Shown: positions 43,907 through 55,574 of the stretch, piece by piece
How the letters are laid out: each line of letters opens with the position of its first letter
Position numbering within the stretch: position 1 is the stretch's first letter
DNA from: Orobanche coerulescens
Lineage: Eukaryota; Streptophyta; Magnoliopsida; Lamiales; Orobanchaceae
Assembly (NCBI GenBank): GCA_033398695.1
Contig: CM065802.1
Coordinates: forward strand, 142,834,096 to 142,898,095
Direction of reading: 5' to 3'
DNA length: 64,000 bases
Notes under the pieces: generated by a model
Database searches by the model: none
What the model saw: only the letters and a program-made list of their open reading frames with translations
Told to the model about the DNA's origin: nothing
Program-made: the position numbers and the translations under genes

Positions 43907-44444
43907 TAGGAGATTACCTAGTTGATGTATTTATAGCAACTTAATATCAGTCTTCCGCTATGCAAATAACTTCGAGAAAGATACAACTTATTCAACTCCC
44001 CATGCTAAGCTGTTTACTGTATACTCTGTGGCCAACAGGAGGTGACAACCGATATTTAATTCCTTGGTCTAACAATGATAAATGCAATCGCCTATTTACT
44101 ACACAATATCAAACCACATATATTCTAGTTCTAGTTAAGGCACATGGGGGAGAACAAATCGGGAGAAAGAGGGAAGAAGAAAGAAAGAGAGGGAGGGAAA
44201 GAAAGAAAAAAGGAAGCGATGAAGTGGAGAGAAACAGAAAAGGTATAAGGTTAAGTATATATATAGCAGGGGTATTTGGAGTGGTATGTACAAAAATTGT
44301 GTTTTAAGTAAAAAAAAAAAGTAAAACAATTGTGTTCTGGGGAAAAGTGCTTATTTACCTTGTAGTGCTTGGTCATTTCCTCAAATATTTTCTTATGAAA
44401 AAATGTGGACATATATAAATGTGGATAACTTTTGCATCAGCGAG
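43907..44444 (-). other. No gene; minus-strand TATA and CT-rich leader-like segment
   Basis: On the minus strand a TATATATA box (44255-44265) is followed by a strongly CT-rich stretch (44235-44150), as in plant promoters and 5' UTRs. The first ATG downstream (in CCCATGTGCC, near 44145) opens only a very short frame. No product is recognised. Confidence 0.35.
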
Positions 44445-44849
44445 TAGAGGTGCCCATAGGATCGGGACCCACTGGGTCGACCCGTCGACTCGGACCCATA
44501 TAACCCGCTGGCGACCCAGACCCCTAAGACCCGCAGACGCGTGATACTTATGCATCCGGACCCATGGTACACATGGGTGGGGTCCGGATCTCAACATTTT
44601 TGATCCGCAACCAATCAATTCAGACCTGCGGCTAGATTCAAAATTAAAGAAAAAAAATAAACTCCGACTTTTGGAACCCGTCGGCTCGGACCCGTGATCC
44701 GAATGGTCCAACCGCTACATGTCATAAAAAATAAATCATATTTTAAACCTATAAATACCCCATCTAACCTCCCTCGTATCTCACACTCAATCAATCTATC
44801 TCTCTTTCTCAATTCTCATTCGTATAATCTAATCTCCCTCTCTCAATTA
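44445..44849 (+). mobile_element. hAT-like element 5' terminus with promoter
   Basis: The start TAGAGGTGCCCATAGGATCG followed by runs of GGGTCGACCC, GACCCGTCG and GGACCC is typical of plant hAT termini. A TATAAATA box lies near 44749, followed by a CT-rich leader. No BED or transposase frame follows: the element ends abruptly near 44849 at the minus-strand extra reading frame. The other terminus and an 8-bp duplication were not found. Confidence 0.55.
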
Positions 44850-47804
44850 TCATTTTTTCCATGCCTTCAATTGCTCTGCTGTAGGCTGTCGATCCGTTGG
44901 GAGAAATAACTCGACAGGCTTGCGTACTGTAATTTTCCACAAAAAATTAGGATCCTGGAACTCAGGTCGAGAACCAGTTACCATGTATCCTTTTGCTCCT
45001 TGACTTGGCCTGGGTCCGGCCAGTCTTCCGATGGCAGTTGCAACAATTTCCTCCCAAGCAAACTCCATTTCCTTCTCTTTATCTAGTCTCCACTTTCTAG
45101 CAGCCTCTCTCGACTCTTCCCCCTTTTTGGTAGTATCAATATCTGAGACTTTGATGTGAATATCCCGAAGGAGTTCTGTAAATTCGGCTCGTTTGTCTTT
45201 TAGATCAATGACACTTTCCACCAGTCTCGCAACCACTGCTGTTAGATCGTTGATATTATGATCATGGTCAACGAGCTTTGGTCCTGTGAATTCTAGGGTA
45301 GCAACAGTCTTGGCTTCAGCGATATGTAGCTTCTCTTGTTCTTGCTTCAGAATTCGCTACTAATACTGGTTCATTTGATTCAGGGCTTGCCATAATACAG
45401 TGGGAATGAGGCGGAAAGCCTCTTCCACATCTGTAATGGCCCTTTGCAGCTTTGGGAGCTCATCTTTAGCTGTTTCCCTCATCCAGTCCAGTTCCTTCCT
45501 AACATCGCACAGGGCCTTGATGGCATCTTACAAGAATACGGTTTGGCGACTGATGGATTCGAGTTGCTAGATACATGACTATGTGCGCGGAGAGTGTGGG
45601 TGCGCTATCTTGGAGTAAGATGGTTTGCCAAATAGTTTGATAACCATATTGTGACGAGGCTTGCATGGCTCATTATTAGCAAGGAAACCGTCATCTGATC
45701 CAGACGGGGATCGTGTAGAGATAGGAATTTCAACCTATTCGGAAGTGGGTGCTTATGTATGTTATGCTGCATGTTATGTCTGGGAGACAGAAGGGACTAA
45801 TTCCTCCTGCCTCTATTGGGTCTCGGTAGTCAGAAGTAGAGGAGAGACTAATTCCTCCCGCCGACTCTCAGCGCCTGCCTGTTCCTGTAGAGGGACTTAT
45901 TCCTCTTTTCGAACGGCGCAGGTAGCATCTTCCTCTATCGACTGGATAGATTCCTCTTGTACATGAGATGCTTCCTGTCGGGTGGAAGTAGCGGCTTCTT
46001 CATTGTTGACAGGAGGGACTGATTCCTCTTGTTTATTTTCTTCGTGGGCTACTTCTTCTTGTGGGGCAGAGGACTGATGTATGTCAGTGGATGTCCCCTG
46101 GCTCTGTTGAGCCTGAATGATGGCAAATTCTCCTTCCCGAGCCTCTTCACTGCTCATTCGAAGTCCAGCCTATAGGGCCTCATCGTCGTCATCGGAGTGA
46201 TGACTTGGTGACGGAGCTTTGTCATCGGACTATGATTTCCCTTTTAGTTGGGCATTTCTTTTTCCATGAAGTCAGATGTTGTAAGCTCTGGGCAAAAGTG
46301 ATCTTTCCACTTGATCAAGACCTCAACGTTCTGGGTGCCCGTGACCTCCAGAGCAAATAGTTCCCATTCTCTCCATTCTTCCCAATTATACAAGGTGTCA
46401 TAAGGGGCGACCCTGTATGACTTCCAGATTTTGAAGCGCTCGAAGGCTTCATCAATTCGTACTTACAGGACTGTTTGATTTACTATAGCTATTGGGGAGG
46501 GACTCCGAACAACATATGGCTCTACAGTTTGATGGAGATCCTCAACAAGTGTGGGAGACTGTTGGGGAGAGGGATCCCTGACAGGGTGGGGTGCCCTGTT
46601 GGGATAGGGACTCCTTACAGGGGTGGGTGCCCTATTGGGAGTTGTGACTTTCGGCTCCAAAGGGGCAGCCGATTCTCCAGACCCTTTAATTTTGGCAAAC
46701 AATTGTTCTTTCGTCATAGCCGCCACAGGCCCAGGAACTGCTGTAGGAGCAGCAAAGGTTTCTTCCATAGGGGTTTCACCCTGTGGGATGGGTTCAACAG
46801 ATGGGACTTCTACAGTGATCACTGTACAGTGATCGCTGTAATAACTATAGCAACATCTTTTTAAGACTTCGTCTTCTTTCTCCTTTTCTCGACAGCTTTA
46901 GGGGAGGTGCTGTCGGGAAGCGCTCTTTTCTTCTTCTTCTTATTCCCATCATCTGAAACTCTTGAGAGTAGCATCCCGAGGATCACTCGAGGTTGGCATG
47001 CTGTAAGGGTTGTGCCTGTCAGCAAGAATGGTCTCTTTGTCATAGATAGTGGGTTTGAATTCACCTATGAAATTTCCGATCAGAATCTTCTTGGCCCCTG
47101 CAGACTGCTGTACTCCGCAGCGAGTGAGAATTTGGTTCAGAATCAGGCCAAAAGATTTATTCGCAGTCTCAGGCTTGGATGCCTCCTCCTGAATGCGCTT
47201 CAGAACAATTTGGCACCTGTTTTACTTTCTCACAAGACATACTGGCAACTATTTTTCTGTATCTCAGATTGGTGCACATTTAGAAGGCACCAATGCGGTT
47301 CTCAATCACCCTGCAGCAAAAATCGTGAAGATAAACGTAGGGGAGGGTGAATTTCTTCCTATGGCAAGAAGGGTGGGCATTTGTGGCCATGGTAGTGCCA
47401 GTAAAAAGCTTCAAGTAGGCCAACAGCAAACTTTCAATCCTGAAAGTCTCTAGTTCTTTCATTTTCAGCCCGTCAGAAGGCAACTTGTCGATCTTCTCCA
47501 GAAGATCAATCCCTTGCACAGTTCCAATGATGTTTGTGATCTCCGAGCCTTTCCTCTATGATGCATATTTGAACGTTGCATCGATATAAAATTCCTCAAC
47601 GATTTGTTCGTCATAGTTATCAGAATAATGACCACCTAAACGGTACATACCCTGTTGCTTCACACGAGCAACAATCAAGTTCATCCCGATAGTATCTTCA
47701 TCTTCAAAATCAATCCTCTCCAAGAGCACGGATTATGAAAAAATGCGTCCATTGATGATGGCTTCTTTCTTCTTCAAGGAGATCGATGAAGTTTGGGAAG
47801 ACAT
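44850..47804 (-). pseudogene. Extra reading frame downstream of a Sirevirus-like pol, own TATA box
   Basis: Starts MSSQTSSISLKKKEAIINGR at 47804, 94 bp after a TATAAAAG box. An N-terminal domain includes EQIVEEFYIDATFKYAS, IGTVQGIDLLEKIDKLP and YVYLHDFCCRVIENRIGAF (to about 47280), resembling proteins annotated as putative plant transposon protein. Next come a basic KRRKKTKS-type stretch (about 46870), Pro-rich repeats (NRAPTPVRSPYPNRAPH, about 46630), a Glu/Gln-rich part (46157-45897) and a charged C-terminus ending LKAWKK at 44850. Stops at about 47732, 47560, 47280 and others show decay. Sireviruses often carry an env-like or extra frame here, but no membrane segment is evident. Function unknown. 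Confidence 0.6.
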
Positions 47805-47897
47805 TTTCGAACAAAAGAACAAGAAATTAAGTGAAAGTGCTAAGAAAAATGTTACTTGGCAGAAAGCATAAAGAGTCTGTGAGAGCAATGTGTTGTC

Positions 47898-47905
47898 CTT
47901 TTATA
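47898..47905 (-). promoter_or_regulatory. TATA box before the extra reading frame
   Basis: TATAAAAG on the minus strand in CACCTATAAAAGGAC, 94 bp upstream of the ATG at 47804. It suggests a separate transcript and not only read-through from pol. Confidence 0.5.
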
Positions 47906-48527
47906 GGTGCAAGGAAGATTAGGTATACAGTGAACGATCAGATTTAAGGAATGGGGACTGTCTTTTAATGAACTTACATGATGGTCTTAGATGTAACTTA
48001 TATGTATAATCCATCAGTTTTGAAATTAGTGAGCGTTCTCACTTATGACACTGTTCGTCTTACACTATTGCACGAAGTGGCGGTTCGAATTTTGAAATCG
48101 CGATATTTGAGGCAGTAAAATCCAGGTGTCTTAATAGTATTGAGAGATAAATCGTTTTAAATTCAGACAGAGCACGTGCTTTGCTATGTGAAAATGTATG
48201 AAATTGAATATGATTAAAATATTAATTAATATCCTACAGTGTATGTGTTGTATCCACGAAAATACAGCGTTCCCCCTTAAAAGGTACCTACAGGATTCAA
48301 TTCTTACCGCCATATTGGATTAATACTTTATTCATGGGTCATACTGTATTCCCCCTAATTAATGCACACATCATCTATAGGAAGGTTATATGCCTTCTTC
48401 TTCCTACAATAAAGATACGACTTGATGTTCTGAGTGTATAGTTTATTAAAGTGGATACTGTATTCATGGGTCTTACAACATTCCCCATCAATTGATGAGT
48501 AAAATGTAAAAACTTACTGGGAGTCTG
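47906..48527 (-). other. Spacer between pol and extra frame with repeated polypurine tracts
   Basis: No gene. On the minus strand, purine tracts occur three times, about 80-140 bp apart: GATGGGGAATG (48480-48493), TTAGGGGGAATAC (48349-48363) and TTAAGGGGGAACG (48269-48283). A fourth, ATTGGGAATG, lies at the end of pol. Multiple polypurine tracts are a known Sirevirus feature. Confidence 0.5.
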
Positions 48528-50640
48528 CTATAACATTCCCAATTCGTGGCGAAGCATGCAGAATTTGGTGGTGCCGAGAGGTTTTGTAAAGATGTCAACT
48601 AACTGGATGTCTGTATGAATCTTTTTCAATCCGAACATCTTTATTCTCAACATGATTCCTGATGAATGTGCCCCTTTGCCATTCTATATGAACCTTCATA
48701 TCAATATGCTTAGTTCGCGAGTGCAATCCAGGGTTGTGCGTAATTGCAATTGCACTCGTGCTACCACACATGATTAGAGTTTCTCTGGCGCTGCTTCCAT
48801 AATATGTAACTACAGTTGCATCCAGAGAATATGCATACATCAACTTCCAGCGGCATAACATTCCGATTCAGCTGTAGAAAGCGAGTTGGCCAATTGCTTC
48901 TTACTGAACCAAGACACAAGTCTAGGTCCAAGGAAGTGACAAGTTCCGCTTGTTATCTTCCTATCCAACTTACAGCCTCCGAGATCCGAGTCACTGTAGC
49001 CTACTAAATCAAATCCTCCTTCCTTAGGATACCACAATCCTACGTCGATTGTTCCTTTGGATGCGGCGAAGTGTGACTCCTTAGGTGCTACCTGATACCG
49101 AGCACACACTCCTACAGCAAACTGGATATCGGGCCTACTGGCTATTAGGTATATGAGTGAGCCTATTACCTTCCTGTAGAGTGATTGATCAACCGGATTT
49201 CTAGCTTCGTCAGCAGTTATCTGTGTGGAAGTGCTCATCGGGGTGGACGAGGATTTGGAGTTGTTCATTCCAAATTTGTTGAGCAGCTCCTTGCTGTACT
49301 TCTCCTGGCTGATAATATACCTGTAGGGACTTTCTTAACCTGTAATCCCAGAAAATAACTAAGTTCTCCCATCATACTCATTTCAGATTTAATTTGCATG
49401 AGATGAGAGAACCTTTGACATAAATCAAGGTTAGTTGAACCAAATATAATATCATCGACATAAATTTGTATCAATAAATGATCATCGCCTTTCTGTATTT
49501 TAAAGAGAGTCTTGTCAACTGCACCTTTCTCAAATCCATTATTTATTAGATACAGTGACAGGGTTTCATACCAGGATCTAGGCGCTTGCTTAAGTCTATA
49601 CAATGCTTTCTTATCTTGTATACTACGTCTTCGCCTTCAATGTTAACAAACACTGGTGGTTGTTCAACATATACTTCTTTGAAGAGGTCTCCGTTCCATT
49701 TGATAAACTATAAATTTCTTTTGAGCAGCGAATGTTAGGAATATCTTCATGGCTTCTAGTCTGGATACATGGGAAAAAGATTCATCGTAGTCTATGCCTT
49801 CTTCCTGTCTGTAACCTTGAGCGACTAGTGGGGATTTGTTTCTTATGATAAGTCCATTTTCATCCTTTTTGTTTTTAAATACCCATTTGGTTCCAATTAC
49901 ATCTTGATGAGTTGGTCTGGGTACTAGATATCATACATTGTTTCTTTCGAAACCGTTGAGCTATTCTTTCATTGAAGTGACCCAGTGAGAATTATTCGAG
50001 CTTCATTTGTCAAAATGGGTTCGGACTGGGCTAAAATATATCTAGGGTACACATAGATAGTCTCCTAAGTTCGGCTTGAGATTTCCATACAGGAAATTGA
50101 GACTTCTCAGAATCTGCTTCTTCCTATTCACAAAGTATAGTGCCTTGTGTACTCTGTATTTTCATATGAGTGGTTACTCTGGCATCGATATTTCTAATTA
50201 TCAACTCCTGGGGGTGATCTCTAGTCACCTCCTGTCAGGTTCTAACTCGGCATCCCGTGCTGTATCTTGTGGTACTGTAGCCACATCTTCAGCTTGTACA
50301 GCATCAGCTTCAACTGCTTCTGTTCATATAGCGGTGGGATAGACTTCTATGTCTACGATAGGTTCTATTGGAGTTTGTGGATCATCAATAGAGAGTGTTT
50401 AGATATTATGGGTTATGTATTCTAATCCTATAGGGTCACAATGGAGTTCATCAAATACTACATGGATGGATTCCTCTATTGTCAGCTTCATTTTGTTAAA
50501 TATCCTGAAAGCTTTGCTGACAGAGGAGTACTTTACAAAAATACCTTCATCCGACTTTTCATCGAAGGTCTGGAGTTGGTCCTTCCTAGTGTCGAATCAA
50601 CTAACGATTTTTGTCATCACGAGCATATACTCACATGAAA
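48528..50640 (-). pseudogene. Sirevirus-like copia pol remnant (integrase end, RT, RNase H)
   Basis: Right to left: FDEKSDEGIFVKYSSVSKAF and EESIHVVFDE (50590-50450, integrase C-terminus), a degenerate linker, RT with MYRLKQAPRSWYETLS and the catalytic YVDD at 49451-49462 (IYVDDIIFGSTN), YFLGLQVKK, then RNase H with YLIASRPDIQFAVGVCARYQ, SDSDLGG, HSRTKHIDMKVH and VDIFTKPL. The wording (YVDDIIFGST, HSRTKHID) fits the SIRE/Maximus lineage. The 5' part is lost at about 50640. The extra frame at 47804 follows. Confidence 0.88.
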
Positions 50641-51257
50641 TTCAGAAAATATCTTAAGTGTGCCTAAGTCATCAACATCGAAAAACATCTCAAAGAAGTC
50701 ATAGCGGAAGAGATAGACTGATGCTCAAATTGTATCTACAATATCTAAAGTTGAGGGTTTCAATCTTGTGTTTGTTCGAAATGTAAGTTGAACATTAACC
50801 GGTGTGCAAAGGTGTTAGCTTTTAGAAGTCAAACACTAACTATGTAGTAGAGTGTTGACTCAAATCCAATCGAACACCAATCTATATGGAAGGTGTTGTG
50901 CCTAGAACAGTTTTATACCACCCTGTGTGAAGGTGTAAGGACTGTGTGGTGTGTTCTTAGATATAGGGTTGTTGTGTGCTTGAACTATTTTTCTAGTAAA
51001 TACAGTAAAACCTCGATAAATTAATAACCTCGATTAATTAATAAAAATTTTCGACCCTAACATAATAGAATTAGTGTAAATATTACCTCGATAAATTGAT
51101 AATCTCGATAAATTAATAAATTTTTTCGATCACGAGGTTATTAATTTATCGAGGTTTTACTGTATCTCATGTGTGGACCATTGTGGATGTAGAAGAAGTT
51201 AACTTCGAACCACTATAAGTTATGTATTTATTATTTAATAGTGTATTTACTACTTAC
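50641..51257 (+). repeat. Possible copia LTR remnant interrupted by a MITE
   Basis: Repeated GGTGTGCAAAGGTGTTAG and TGTGTGAAGGTGTAAGG-type motifs and the block TCATGTGTGGACCATTGTGG resemble the LTR at 42751-43906, in the same orientation. It is cut on the right by E1 at 51258. It is too diverged for confident boundaries. Confidence 0.35.
51003..51162. mobile_element. Emigrant-like (pogo/Tc1-mariner) MITE
   Basis: 160 bp, non-coding and AT-rich. Inverted repeats CAGTAAAACCTCGATAAATT (left) and the reverse complement of TTATCGAGGTTTTACTG (right) are nearly perfect, and TA duplications flank it at 51001-51002 and 51163-51164. The terminal sequence closely matches the Emigrant family known from Arabidopsis (CAGTAAAACCTCTATAAATT), thought to be mobilised by pogo-like transposases. 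A second internal TACCTCGATAAATTGATAATC block repeats the terminal motif. Confidence 0.92.
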
Positions 51258-52800
51258 TGTAATACTCGAGATTTTCATTTTTGGTTATCTTGGATTATTT
51301 TTCGCTTTATATTAATGTTCCTTGATTGGTGATTTTTTTTGTGTTGACTTCGTATATTAAGACAGTGTTGTCGTGTTTGCCGTTTAACGTGAATTATTTG
51401 CTTAAGTCATCTGATGCTTCGTATGCGTATTTGTGGTATTGTATGTTATACGATGTCAGTTCGTTTTTGTATCGGTTCATTGACTCACTGAGGCGTTTCG
51501 TCGGTTCTGGAAGAACATGATGGTAAATACTATGCTAGTTGTGTCGCTTGTTGAGGTTTTGTGACACAATCGAGTAAGGGCTGGGTGCGTGCGCTATGTT
51601 GCACGCCATGTGTGCGGAAGGCATTTTTACTCACGAGGTAGGATATGTCTGAGACATCACGATCGTGTTTGGCGTGCGTGTTGCCCCGTTTGTCGGAACA
51701 CGCACTGAACCCACGACATTTTACACCATGTTTGTGTGCCATTTGCTTCAGGCATCGGCCGAACTATGGAACACAGCAGTCAATATGGGGATGTTTGTGC
51801 CGTGTTCTGTGCCGTTTTCTTCAGGTGTATAAACAATACATTCGCATTTTTCAGCCTTATTTCACTTATCTCTCTTAGTTTTGTACAATTTGACAAGGGA
51901 TTCGAGTTTTGGGCAAATTATCATCATATATTTAGGTCTTGCTCATGTTTAACATCATCCTTTAATGATTCTTCGTTCGGGTTGAGGCAATTAGGTTTTT
52001 TTTAACTATTTTTAGGATTTTTTGTGGGTTCATTGTAATCCAGTTTTGGTGGTTTTATTAGTGTTGTCAGGTGTTATTGAACATATTCTATGGATTGTAT
52101 ATTCATATCTCAGTTTCATTTAAACTAGATCGTGACTATTGTGTTCTTGAGAAACCTTTAACATTTAATGTTTTATTAAATGCTTCAATAGTTTTCTAGT
52201 CGAGTTTTTTGCGTAATTTCCTTCGTGATTGGTTGATGCTTGCAGTAATTGTATTGTTGTTGTCTTTTTATGGAGTTTTAGGTTTTGGGTTTTCAACCGA
52301 GCTGTGTTGTTCGGAGTATTTACGTGTTGATTATTGAGGCAAGCATCTTGTCTATACCATTTGTGTCTTATGAATTAAGTTGTGTAATGAATTTATGATG
52401 GTTTGTTTGTTCGTGTTGATTGCAGACTATATGAATTGTTCATTGTTGATGTTTTATCACGATGATGTTGTTTGTGAATATTCCTTGTCATGGAATTTTG
52501 TTAGTTGTGATGAATGGGTTGGTTTCTTATACACTTGGATGTGTATTGTGTCATGTTGTTGATCGATTGAATATGTTATGTTTGTTGTGTGTTGTTTGTG
52601 GTGATTGTTGTGATGTTAGTGTGTGTTGTGGATTGTTGTGGTGCTGTGTTCAACCAGGTAGGGTCTGACAGGACCGATGGTATTCGATTCTTGCGAGTAT
52701 GAGTCGGAACATAGTGGTGTTGTGCTGGGTATAAGCAGATAAGGCTTGATGAGACCTTTGGGGTTCGATACATGCGAGTGCGGGTCAAAATCCAGTAATG
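51258..52800 (+). repeat. E1 5' LTR, 3' end missing
   Basis: Begins TGTAATACTCGAG and aligns block by block with 55575 onward (GTTGACTCAC, CGGAACACG, TTCAGGTGTATAAA, TTGACAAGGG). It stops at AATCCAGTAATG (52800), where the 3' LTR continues for about 790 bp more. The promoter TATA is in GGTGTATAAAC (about 51824). Confidence 0.8.
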
Positions 52801-52802
52801 CG

Positions 52803-52814
52803 TGGTATAGAGTT
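52803..52814 (+). promoter_or_regulatory. E1 primer-binding site
   Basis: TGGTATAGAGTT, followed by a leader that aligns with the sequence after the E2 primer site (GG(T)TTGTGGAAACCTA-like, then GGGTCGAG). It is a degenerate initiator tRNA-Met site. Confidence 0.6.
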
Positions 52815-54640
52815 TAATTTGCGGAAACCTAAGCTATCGGGTCGAGTCGGGTATAGACTTGTCAGGTTGTGTTTCATCACGTCATATAAGTTGCCGGTTG
52901 AAGTTAAGTTATGCATTTTTACATCGTGTCGTCTTTATTGTCAGTTGAGATTAATATCATGGGCAACCGTCATCTTCGTACGACCTGTGGATGTAGGTTC
53001 TTTTTTATGTTTTATATTTTGTGTTGCATGACTTTGTTTATATGTATGATACAATATGGAACATGTATTTGATACTTATGGTGCATTGAGCGTGAAGTGG
53101 ATGGAATACAGTGATCAATTAGATTACGTGTGGTGAAATAGGTTTTGCAAAATTTTCTGAACATTGATGTACTTTAGAAGGTGTACCGATGGTAAAGTTT
53201 GTTGAGAACCGAGACGGATTATGCTGATCTTTGTTTGGATTTGGTGTTTTTGTATTTATGCTTGATGAATTGGTAATTTGAATATCGGATAGGTATATCA
53301 TTGGGAATCGGGTATTGACTGATTCTTACAGTACGTGTGTACTTTATAATGATTTTCGGATATATATTACGAATTTGATAATGTTTGCGGAAAATTGATT
53401 CTGTTAAAATATTTTGTCGGTACACCTAAGCGGTGGCTTCACGTACTTTTTAACAAGCTAGTCTTGTATTTCAAAGGGGGTATTATGAGAGTATTTGGAA
53501 ATGGATTTTTGAAATGTCATTGAATATTTTGAAAGATATTACCGGCATTGACCTTTTGGCCTGGTGATTTTGTTTTCGAACATATTTGCAGCAAGGAAGA
53601 ATTTGTTTTTGATTCTTGACTTAAGTGTATTACTTGAAAATTTTCCATGTAATAGATTTTTCTTCTAAAACGAAAATGTCACTTCTTTTGGGAATTGTGA
53701 AAGTTGAAGTTTTTTTAACTAGTAATGATGTTTTATTTTGGAAGAACGATGATAGTTCCCAAAGTTGAACAGAGTGCAATTATTCAACTTCAACTTTCAA
53801 GTTCGAATTTAAAAATTTTTCTAACTTACAAATGGCCGTCATTTTTGAAAGTAATATTTTTAAAATTAAATTTAGATAAAATGTGTGCATAATGTAGATA
53901 TAACATTTAAGGCGACATCGCTAGAGTTGGGACTAACGCTTTTGCGTGAGGGCCAAGTTATTTTCACATATTCTTTTATGTTGCCATTGTTTGTAGAGGA
54001 TTTTGGTTCTATTTCCACATGTTGTGCATAGTTTGGAGTTGTTTCGTGGCTTGTATGATATCGCTTCCATGTGAGACGATAGTGCTTAGGCCCGTATGTT
54101 GCATACGTACGTAGGCGCTTTGCAATTTTGCGTATTTCAGTCGTGGCTATCGCTCTATGTTATTTCAGATCTGCTGAACTACTTATGTCGTTCGACAATA
54201 TGTTGTGGTCGTAATGAGCATTTGGTTATGGCCGTGAGTGTTCTTTTAGTTGTGACGGTATGATCTGCCAGTTACGGCCACATGTTTCATTTGGTACAGT
54301 CGTAACTTTCGTGTTCATTTGTTTCCCTGAGTAGATATTTTCATTGTATTGCTATTTGTTGCCACATTTTGTTATGATGTGTAGGTATTTTTGGCATGTT
54401 GACTATGTGATGTTATGTTTCATTGTACTGAGCGACTATCTATTTAGGATTCCTGGAGGTGACTTGTTCGTTGTCGAGCGTCGATCAGCCCAATACAGAT
54501 GGTCGTGAGGACCAGTCGCGTGATTAAAGATGAAAAGTTGGAGGTAATGCTAGTATTGGCGTCGCCATTATTCTTCAGCATGTGATAGAGCAACTGGCAC
54601 AAATGAATCAGGGTGGGCATAAGAATATAAGCCCCCGATC
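52815..54640 (+). other. E1 leader, no gene
   Basis: T-rich DNA with no supported coding region between the primer site and gag. At about 54450-54600 the sequence becomes gag-like, with frame breaks before the MDNGG start at 54641. Confidence 0.5.
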
Positions 54641-55425
54641 ATGGACAACGGGGGTAGTCAGTGGCTCCGATACGTGATGAGAATGCATCCTACTCGTTTT
54701 GCGGATTCCTTCGATGCATTAGGATGGGAGAACATGCTCTTCCAGTTGGAAAGAACGTTTGACGCCATAGCTTTTCCTAATGAGAGGAGTGTATCTATTG
54801 CCCAGTACCTCCTCAATAAAGAAGATGCAGTTGGTGGAAGACCGTAGCGCCTAGAGACCGTGCAACCACTTGGGTTGAGTTCAAGACTACCATGGGGGCA
54901 GAGTATTATCTGTTGCCTGACTGAGAGCGCAGGATGTTGAGTTTTTCTCAGATATGACCCAAGATGTGTCGATATCCCAGGCTACAGTTGACTATATTCA
55001 ACAGTTGTGTTATGTTAGTGAGCAAGTGAGAAGTGAAGCAGACAAGATCCGCTACTTTGATATGCATATGAAACCTCATTTTCGGCAGAGTGTGAGTCAT
55101 CTCATGTGGACTACCTTGAAAGAGTATCAAGATTTAGCTTTATCTTCCTAGACGACTCCATTCTTTGTCGAAGAAGCAGAAGTTTTCTAGTGATTTATTG
55201 GAAGCAAAATAACTGGGGTTTCTAAACCTCAACCCACGTACCGTACATTTGTATTACCTTCTCAGTACCGGGAGTGTCTATGAGCTCCAAGTTGATGTCG
55301 TTTAGTTCCACAATGCGCCGAGATGTTTCCAATAAAATGTTTTTGTCCATGTTCGTACGAACTGTAAGGTACCGTCGGCGACTTGTTACAAATGCGTACA
55401 GGAGGGGCACCTAGTTCAGTACTGT
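54641..55425 (+). pseudogene. gag: E1 gag remnant with zinc knuckle
   Basis: Starts MDNGGSQWLRYVMRMHPTRF, continues FQLERTFDAIAFPNERSVSI and AQYLLNKEDAVG, the capsid pattern of gypsy gag. After a stop at 54845 the frame continues WVEFKTTMGAEYYL, VDYIQQLCYVSEQVRSEADK and TLKEYQDLALSS. The knuckle CYKCVQEGHLVQYC lies at 55384-55425 with all CCHC residues. It is broken by several stops and a frame change near 55200. No protease motif follows. Confidence 0.82.
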
Positions 55426-55574
55426 GACATAGTACCTGTCAAGACTCAGGCTCCATTGCCAGTGTCGATACCGACTTGTGGGGATCCTTGTTGACGAATT
55501 TTCTTGCTTTTTTTTGTTTGTGTTGTTGTTCGTTTTAAGTTTCAGGGATGAAACTTATTTTTAGTGCGGTAGAA

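Noticed and set aside
40330..44849. One hAT element joining the transposase remnant at 41030-41360 to the terminus at 44445
   Set aside because: The remnant is on the minus strand, while the terminus at 44445 is a left end reading plus, with a different promoter following; they do not form one element.
42735..51257. One Sirevirus with the LTR at 42751 and the minus-strand pol at 48528-50640
   Set aside because: The LTR and its polypurine tract are in plus orientation while pol and the extra frame are minus, so they cannot be parts of one undisturbed element.
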